A stretch of DNA of 10,414 nt from positions 1-10,414 of the forward strand of contig JACMJT010000184.1 in assembly GCA_014380505.1 (NCBI GenBank), given 5' to 3'. The translations under genes and the position numbers were made by a program. Of this stretch, positions 6,536 through 10,414 are shown in pieces. The first letter of the stretch is position 1. Each line of letters opens with the position of its first letter. The stretch is from Hyphomicrobiales bacterium (GTDB lineage: Bacteria > Pseudomonadota > Alphaproteobacteria > Rhizobiales > Aestuariivirgaceae). Under the pieces are notes generated by a model that had not been told where the DNA came from, did not search any database, and saw only the letters and a program-made list of their open reading frames with translations.

Positions 6536-6591
6536 GAATCGAAATATTTTGGATATCGAAATATATTATCTATTAAATTCAGAGAGTTAAT

Positions 6592-6600
6592 GGAGAAAGG
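6592..6600 (+). promoter_or_regulatory. Shine-Dalgarno of the TetR regulator gene; decides its start
   Basis: GGAGAAAGG lies 7 nt before the ATG at 6608. An earlier in-frame ATG at 6590 would overlap this motif and has only AGAGAG upstream. The later ATG is therefore favoured. Confidence 0.6.
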
Positions 6601-6607
6601 CAATAGG

Positions 6608-7264
6608 ATGGCGTCTTCGGCAATCCGGAAACAGGAAACACCGCCGCCCCGCAAGGCGAGCAGGGAGCATCGGCGCCAGCAACTCATCGAGGCAACGGTG
6701 GAATGCCTCGCCCGCCGGGGCTATGCGCAAACCACCCTGTCGGATGTTGCCAATCTTGCTGGCCTTTCCCATGGGCTGGTGAACTTCCATTTCGAAACCA
6801 AACAAAAATTGCTGATCGAAACGCTGCTTTTTCTCGCCGCCGAATACCGCGAGAACTGGATTGGCGCATTGGCTGCCGCTCCTCCATCGCCGGAACATCA
6901 GCTCGAAGCCCTTATTACGGCCGATTTCAACGAGACAGTCTGTACACAGAACAAACTGACCGCCTGGTGCGCCTTCTGGGGTGAGGCCCAGAGCCGGCCG
7001 ATCTACCAGGAAACCTGCGGCTCCAACGATCTCAAATATGTTGCCATGCTGGAGGGCATTTGCGATCGCCTCATCAAGAATGGGGGTTTCGATCTCGATG
7101 CCGCGCGGGTGGCCCGCATCCTCAGGGTCACCGTCGAAGGGCTATGGCTGGACCTCATGAGTCTGAACACGCCCGATACGCGGGAGGAGGCGAAGAGGAC
7201 CGCGTTCACCTGCGCGGCGGCGTTTTTTCCTAAACACTTTGACGAGGCTGGCCTGCGCCCATGA
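6608..7264 (+). CDS. TetR-family transcriptional regulator, BetI-like
   Basis: A 218-residue regulator (224 if the ATG at 6590 is used; the Shine-Dalgarno favours 6608). The N-terminal TetR DNA-binding domain starts at about residue 20 (REHRRQQLIEATVECLARRGY), with the helix-turn-helix TTLSDVANLAGLSHGLVNFHF at about 42-62. The rest matches the BetI C-terminal ligand domain: KLTAWCAFWGEAQSRPIYQ near 116-134 and VEGLWLDLMSL near 176-186. BetI of E. coli represses choline/glycine betaine genes and responds to choline, so a small cation is a reasonable effector here. It is divergent from the oxygenase-transporter operon and faces a palindrome that overlaps both promoters, so it probably represses both. 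No betA, betB or betT genes are nearby, so this is unlikely to be the classical BetI; hence no gene symbol. Confidence 0.92.
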   Translation: MASSAIRKQETPPPRKASREHRRQQLIEATVECLARRGYAQTTLSDVANLAGLSHGLVNFHFETKQKLLIETLLFLAAEYRENWIGALAAAPPSPEHQLEALITADFNETVCTQNKLTAWCAFWGEAQSRPIYQETCGSNDLKYVAMLEGICDRLIKNGGFDLDAARVARILRVTVEGLWLDLMSLNTPDTREEAKRTAFTCAAAFFPKHFDEAGLRP

Positions 7265-7294
7265 TCTTTAATCGTTAAAATTCGAGCGATTCCC

Positions 7295-7310
7295 TCAACC
7301 ATCCCTTAAC
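7295..7310 (+). promoter_or_regulatory. Possible CtrA-type box upstream of the hybrid kinase
   Basis: TCAACCATCCCTTAAC matches the alphaproteobacterial CtrA consensus TTAA-N7-TTAAC at 8 of 9 defined positions. It sits 23-38 bp before the TTG start of the kinase and just past the TetR gene. Short AT-containing boxes like this are common by chance, and a second element, TTAATCGTTAA at 7268-7278, lacks the correct spacing. Low confidence. Confidence 0.25.
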
Positions 7311-7332
7311 CCCGATCCCACGGCGTAAGGCT

Positions 7333-9252
7333 TTGGCAAAGAGTCCGTGGCAAGTGTCTTTGGGAACCAGGCACGAAAGATCGGACGACCAAGTGATCCA
7401 TCGCCAAGGCGCCATGCCCGCTGTTGCAGCGGGCGAAAAGGAACTCGCCGATGCGCTCCGCGATCTCGCGCGCCCCGAGGTAGGTCATGGCAAGATGATC
7501 GCCGGGGCATCGGGAGTCATGGTGCTCAGCGGCATGTGCCTCACCATGGCGCCCAACGCCTCACAGCCGATGCTGGCCCTGATCCTTGCGGGACTGATCT
7601 TCCTGCTTGGCCTGGCGGTCGGTGAAATGTTCTGGCGGCGGGGCGCCAAGCGCCGTCTGCTGGCGCTGGCCACCGCTGCGGCCGCATTGCAAAAAGCCAG
7701 GCAGGACGCGGAGTCGTCGAACCGCGCCAAGTCGCGTTTCCTTGCCACCACCAGCCACGAAATCCGCACGCCGATGAACGGCGTCCTTGGCATGGTCGGC
7801 CTCCTCCTCGAAACCGATCTGACGCCGGAGCAGAAAAATTACGCAAGGACGGTGGAGGCTTCGGGCCGGGCGCTTTTGTCGATCGTCGATGAACTGCTCG
7901 ACACAACGAAGATCGAGCAAGGTCATCTCGACGTGCAGGAGAACCGTTTCGATATCGTTGGCCTGGCGGAAAGTGTCACCGAACTTCTGGCTCCCCGGGC
8001 TCACGCCAAAGGCGTTGAGATTTCCTGCCACGTGTCCCATTCCCTGCCGCACTTTATCGTTGGCGACGAGCAGCGCATCCGCCAGATCCTGTTTAACCTC
8101 TGCGGCAATGCCATCAAGTTCACGGCCAAGGGCGGCGTGTCGCTGTCCATCGGGCAGGAAAGTGCCCACACCATGACGATCGCCGTCGGCGATACCGGAA
8201 TTGGAATGTCCGGCGACGAGATAAAACGGGTATTCGACGAATATGTTCAGGCCAACGCCGACACCAAGCGGCTTTTCGGCGGCACGGGCCTCGGCCTTTC
8301 GATTTCACGCAAACTCGCCGAGGCCATGGGGGGCTCGATTTCGGTGGCAAGCCGGATGGGAGCGGGGACGACGTTCACGGTCAGGCTTCCGCTTCAAGCC
8401 GCCGGCGCTCAACCGGAAACCCAACCCTTGCTGTTGGGCCGCACCTACGGCCTGGCGATGGAAGAGGGACCCATCGCCAGGCATCTTGCAGCGGCACTGG
8501 CGGAACTTGGCGCCGGCGTTCATCAACTCGCAAGCCCCGAAGCGGTGCAGCGCGCACTTGCCGGCAAGGCCGATGGCGGCTGTCCCGTCTTGATCTGCGA
8601 TACGAGCCATGCGGAGGCGCTCTCGTCCTGGGCAAAGCGCAGGCGTGGCGGTAACGGCACCCCGCCGCGGATTTTCGTCATCATGCGGGCCGAAGAACGC
8701 AAGCAGCATCAGAATCTGCTGTCGCATCCATTCGCCGGTTACCTGTTGAAGCCGTTCCGCCGCGCCACATTGGTCCGCCAATTGAGCCTGGAGGGCGATG
8801 CGGCGATGAACGCCGCCATTTCCGGTCTTCGTAAGATTGTCGAGAAGCCCCACAGGGGTGCCGGAATGAAGGTCATTCTCGCTGAAGACAATCCGGTCAA
8901 TGCCCTGCTGGCGCGCACCATGCTGGAAAAAGCCGGATGCCGCGTGACCCACGCCAGCAACGGCAAAGAGCTCTTGAGCCTGCTGGAGCGGGGAGTCATT
9001 CCCGACATGATCGTCATGGACGTCGAAATGCCCGAACTCGATGGCCTCGAAACCACCCGGCGCATCCGGCAAAATGAAGGCAGGACCGGGGGTGGCCGTG
9101 TGCCGATCCTGGCGCTCACCGCCAACTCGAAACGCGAAGACCATGAGGAATGCCTTGCTGCCGGTATGGACGGCCACCTCTCCAAGCCCTTCGACCGGCA
9201 CGATCTGGACGAAGCCATCGTCAGGCTTGTCCAGCGCCGCCCGGCGGCTTAA
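7333..9252 (+). CDS. Membrane-anchored hybrid sensor histidine kinase with a degenerate and an intact receiver
   Basis: The open frame gives 639 residues from a TTG at 7333. The ATG at 7414 (residue 28) is equally plausible, as neither has a strong Shine-Dalgarno. Order of domains: two hydrophobic segments (about 55-73 and 79-98) with only a tiny loop between them; a helical linker (104-135); HisKA with phospho-acceptor H142 in [10 protein letters not shown]; and HATPase_c with N259 (NLCGNAIKF), G1 DTGIGM (D287) and G2 GGTGLGL (316-322). Then a receiver-like domain (about 364-485) without the acidic pair but with D423 and K473, and a canonical receiver (about 512-635) with E518, D519, phospho-acceptor D563, T596 and K618. 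There is no PAS domain, periplasmic sensor or Hpt domain, and no partner regulator nearby. The signal and target are unknown. The antisense 398-codon frame is a coding shadow. Confidence 0.93.
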   Translation: MAKSPWQVSLGTRHERSDDQVIHRQGAMPAVAAGEKELADALRDLARPEVGHGKMIAGASGVMVLSGMCLTMAPNASQPMLALILAGLIFLLGLAVGEMFWRRGAKRRLLALATAAAALQKARQDAESSNRAKSRFLATTSHEIRTPMNGVLGMVGLLLETDLTPEQKNYARTVEASGRALLSIVDELLDTTKIEQGHLDVQENRFDIVGLAESVTELLAPRAHAKGVEISCHVSHSLPHFIVGDEQRIRQILFNLCGNAIKFTAKGGVSLSIGQESAHTMTIAVGDTGIGMSGDEIKRVFDEYVQANADTKRLFGGTGLGLSISRKLAEAMGGSISVASRMGAGTTFTVRLPLQAAGAQPETQPLLLGRTYGLAMEEGPIARHLAAALAELGAGVHQLASPEAVQRALAGKADGGCPVLICDTSHAEALSSWAKRRRGGNGTPPRIFVIMRAEERKQHQNLLSHPFAGYLLKPFRRATLVRQLSLEGDAAMNAAISGLRKIVEKPHRGAGMKVILAEDNPVNALLARTMLEKAGCRVTHASNGKELLSLLERGVIPDMIVMDVEMPELDGLETTRRIRQNEGRTGGGRVPILALTANSKREDHEECLAAGMDGHLSKPFDRHDLDEAIVRLVQRRPAA

Positions 9253-9253
9253 G

Positions 9254-9271
9254 CGGTCACATAACTGTCGC
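9254..9271 (+). promoter_or_regulatory. Putative PhoB-binding site (Pho box) upstream of olsB
   Basis: CGGTCACATAACTGTCGC matches the Pho box consensus CTGTCATAWAWCTGTCAY at 15 of 18 positions. It has two 7-bp half sites spaced by the A/T-rich ATAA. It begins one base after the kinase stop codon, in the same direction as olsB, and ends 47 bp before its start. Ornithine lipid synthesis in rhizobia rises under phosphate limitation in a PhoB-dependent way, which makes this match biologically sensible. No convincing -10 box was found. Confidence 0.6.
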
Positions 9272-9318
9272 AATCGCGCCTTCTGTGGCAGTACAAACCA
9301 AAGGGGAGACTGCGGCAC

Positions 9319-10122
9319 TTGTCCGGCCTGCCGACCATTCACGCCACCAAAAGCGATTTGAAACTCCGGCTCGCCCATGGCGCCGACGAGATTCGTGCGT
9401 GTCAGAAACTTCGTTACCGGGTGTTTTACGAGGAGTTGTCCGCCACGCCCGGGGCGGCCGGCGGCACCGACGCGGACCGCTTCGATGCCCTCTGCGACCA
9501 TTTAGCCGTGGTGCGTGAAGGAACGGCCTCGACACCCGATCCCGTCATGCTCGCCGACGGCGAACTGGTCGGCACCTACCGCCTGTTGCGCCAGGATGTG
9601 GCGGAACGGACCGGTGGATTCTACTCCCAGGATGAATTCGATATCGCACCGCTTCTGGCCTCGCACCGGAATCTCCGGTTTCTCGAACTCGGACGCTCCT
9701 GCGTGCTCAAACCCTATCGCACCAAACCGGTCGTAGAACTCCTCTGGCAAGGCATATGGAATTATGTGCGCGCCCACGGCTTCGACGTGATGTTCGGCTG
9801 CGCCAGCTTCGAAGGCACCGATCCCGAGGCCCATGCGGGAGCTTTAAGTTTTCTTGCGGAGTACCGGGCGGTTCCGCCCGAATGGCGGGTGCGGGCTGTT
9901 TCCAGCCGCTATGTGGAGATGAAACGGCGCGGCCGCTTCGATGCCAAGGCGGCGCTTCGGGCTCTGCCGCCCCTCATCAAGGGCTATCTCCGGCTTGGCT
10001 GCTACATCGGCGAGGGCGCCGTCGTCGACCGCCAGTTCAACACCCTCGATGTCCTCATCGTCTTGCCCGTGTCAGCCATCGATTCGCGCTATTTCGCCCA
10101 TTTCGGCCAGCCGAACGATTAG
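9319..10122 (+). CDS. olsB: L-ornithine N-alpha-acyltransferase (OlsB), ornithine lipid synthesis
   Basis: A 267-residue protein that should transfer a 3-hydroxyacyl group from acyl-ACP to ornithine, forming lyso-ornithine lipid, at the inner face of the cytoplasmic membrane. The OlsB/GNAT-like signatures are clear: IRACQKLRYRVFYEELSA near the N-terminus (28-45), DADRFDALCDHLAVV, GTYRLLRQDVA, FLELGRSCVLKPYRTKPVVELLWQGIW (around 125-150), MFGCASFEGTDPEAHA, and PPLIKGYLRLGCYIGEGAVVD with FNTLDVLIVLP near the C-terminus. The start is TTG at 9319, supported by AAGGGGAG at 9301-9308, 10 nt upstream; no ATG lies before the conserved region. Its partner olsA, usually needed for the second acylation, is not in the window. 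A Pho box at 9254-9271 suggests phosphate-starvation control. It converges with the malic enzyme gene, 9 bp away. Confidence 0.92.
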   Translation: MSGLPTIHATKSDLKLRLAHGADEIRACQKLRYRVFYEELSATPGAAGGTDADRFDALCDHLAVVREGTASTPDPVMLADGELVGTYRLLRQDVAERTGGFYSQDEFDIAPLLASHRNLRFLELGRSCVLKPYRTKPVVELLWQGIWNYVRAHGFDVMFGCASFEGTDPEAHAGALSFLAEYRAVPPEWRVRAVSSRYVEMKRRGRFDAKAALRALPPLIKGYLRLGCYIGEGAVVDRQFNTLDVLIVLPVSAIDSRYFAHFGQPND

Positions 10123-10159
10123 ATCGCCGCTCTATCGATTGATGTCGTAGGCGGCGATC
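10122..10159. repeat. 9-bp perfect inverted repeat spanning the convergent olsB/maeB ends
   Basis: GATCGCCGC (10122-10130) and GCGGCGATC (10151-10159) can form a 9-bp GC-rich stem with a 20-nt loop. It starts at the last base of the olsB stop codon, fills the 9-bp gap and reaches into the last codons of the malic enzyme gene. It could slow transcription from both sides, but there is no T-tract and the loop is long, so a classic intrinsic terminator is not claimed. Confidence 0.4.
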
Positions 10160-10414
10160 GCTGCAAGATTTACAATGTCGGAGGCGGTGGCCGACATGGA
10201 CGCAATTTGCACCGGCTTGTCGAGGCCCGTCAGCAACGGGCCCACCACCGTGACACCGCCAAGCTGCTGCAGCATCTTGGTGGAAATCGACGCCGAGTGG
10301 GCGGCGGGCATCACCAATACGTTGGCAGGTCCCGTGAGGCGGCAGAAGGGATAAAGCGCCATGGCCTCCCGCGACAGCGCCACGTCGGCGCCCATCTCGC
10401 CGTCATACTCGAAA
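10132..10414 (-). CDS. maeB: NADP-dependent malic enzyme with phosphotransacetylase-like domain, C-terminal end only
   Basis: The last 94 codons of a gene that continues past the right edge. The protein reads FEYDGEMGADVALS at the start of the visible part, then PANVLVMPAAHSASISTKMLQQLGG and ends KPVQIASMSATASDIVNLAAIAAYDINR. This is the end of a phosphate acetyl/butyryl transferase fold. The ending with ASMSATASDIVNLAA is typical of the large two-domain malic enzymes (MaeB/Tme, about 760 residues) rather than free-standing Pta. Those enzymes convert malate to pyruvate with NADP in the cytoplasm, and the PTA-like part is regulatory rather than catalytic. It converges with olsB, a neighbourhood that suggests Hyphomicrobiales. 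A stand-alone Pta cannot be fully excluded without the N-terminal part. Confidence 0.88.
   Translation of the reverse strand, partial: FEYDGEMGADVALSREAMALYPFCRLTGPANVLVMPAAHSASISTKMLQQLGGVTVVGPLLTGLDKPVQIASMSATASDIVNLAAIAAYDINR

Noticed and set aside
6608..7264. Classical choline regulator BetI of a betIBA operon
   Set aside because: The family fits, but no choline or betaine aldehyde dehydrogenase or choline transporter is next to it, and the divergent operon is of a different kind.
7268..7291. Possible terminator after the TetR gene (AATCG ... CGATT)
   Set aside because: The stem is only 5 bp, AT-rich, with a 12-nt loop and no T-tract, so it is too weak to call.
8305..9501. Long open frame of 398 codons on the minus strand, antisense to the kinase gene
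   Set aside because: It mirrors a well-supported kinase and the start of olsB in GC-rich DNA, has no recognisable domain, and its composition is that of a reversed coding frame.
1..10414. Mobile element, phage, CRISPR or RNA genes
   Set aside because: No transposase, integrase, terminal inverted repeats, regular repeat-spacer pattern or tRNA-like cloverleaf was seen, and gene spacing leaves no room for large non-coding elements.

Overview
The window is a compact, GC-rich stretch with little space between genes. It looks like an alphaproteobacterial chromosome, most likely Hyphomicrobiales (Rhizobiales). The main support is the right end, where an OlsB-type ornithine-lipid acyltransferase gene converges on a malic enzyme gene with the phosphotransacetylase-like C-terminal domain. 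The species cannot be named from this sequence.

Left end (2-508, + strand): the 3' part of a ComM/YifB-type AAA+ ATPase gene. It runs tail to tail, with a 2-bp gap, into a seven-gene block on the minus strand (6462 down to 511). In order of transcription the block encodes a Rieske non-heme iron oxygenase alpha subunit, a PotF-like Tat-exported binding protein, a PotG-like ATPase, PotH-like and PotI-like permeases, an unrecognised 81-residue protein and a small ChrR-like cupin. Spacings are 60 bp, 22 bp, 4 bp, two ATGA overlaps and 15 bp, so this reads as one operon. A TetR/BetI-family regulator gene (6608-7264) is divergent from it. The AT-rich gap between them holds an 18-bp near-perfect palindrome whose arms contain a -35-like box in each direction.

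Together these genes suggest uptake of a small cationic amine, followed by its oxidation in the cytoplasm, under a cation-sensing BetI-like repressor. Three points fit an amine or quaternary-ammonium substrate: the conserved acidic and aromatic polyamine pocket of the binding protein, a glutamate in the Rieske bridging position as in carnitine monooxygenase, and the BetI family of the regulator. The actual substrate is not known. No reductase partner for the oxygenase lies in the window.

Right part (7333-10414): a membrane-anchored hybrid histidine kinase with one degenerate and one intact receiver; an olsB-like gene preceded by a good match to a PhoB (Pho) box; and, convergent with it, the 3' end of a maeB-type malic enzyme gene. 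A 9-bp perfect inverted repeat spans the olsB/maeB junction.

Most other long open frames, including a 398-codon one antisense to the kinase, are shadows of these genes. No tRNA, rRNA, insertion sequence, CRISPR array or phage gene was seen.
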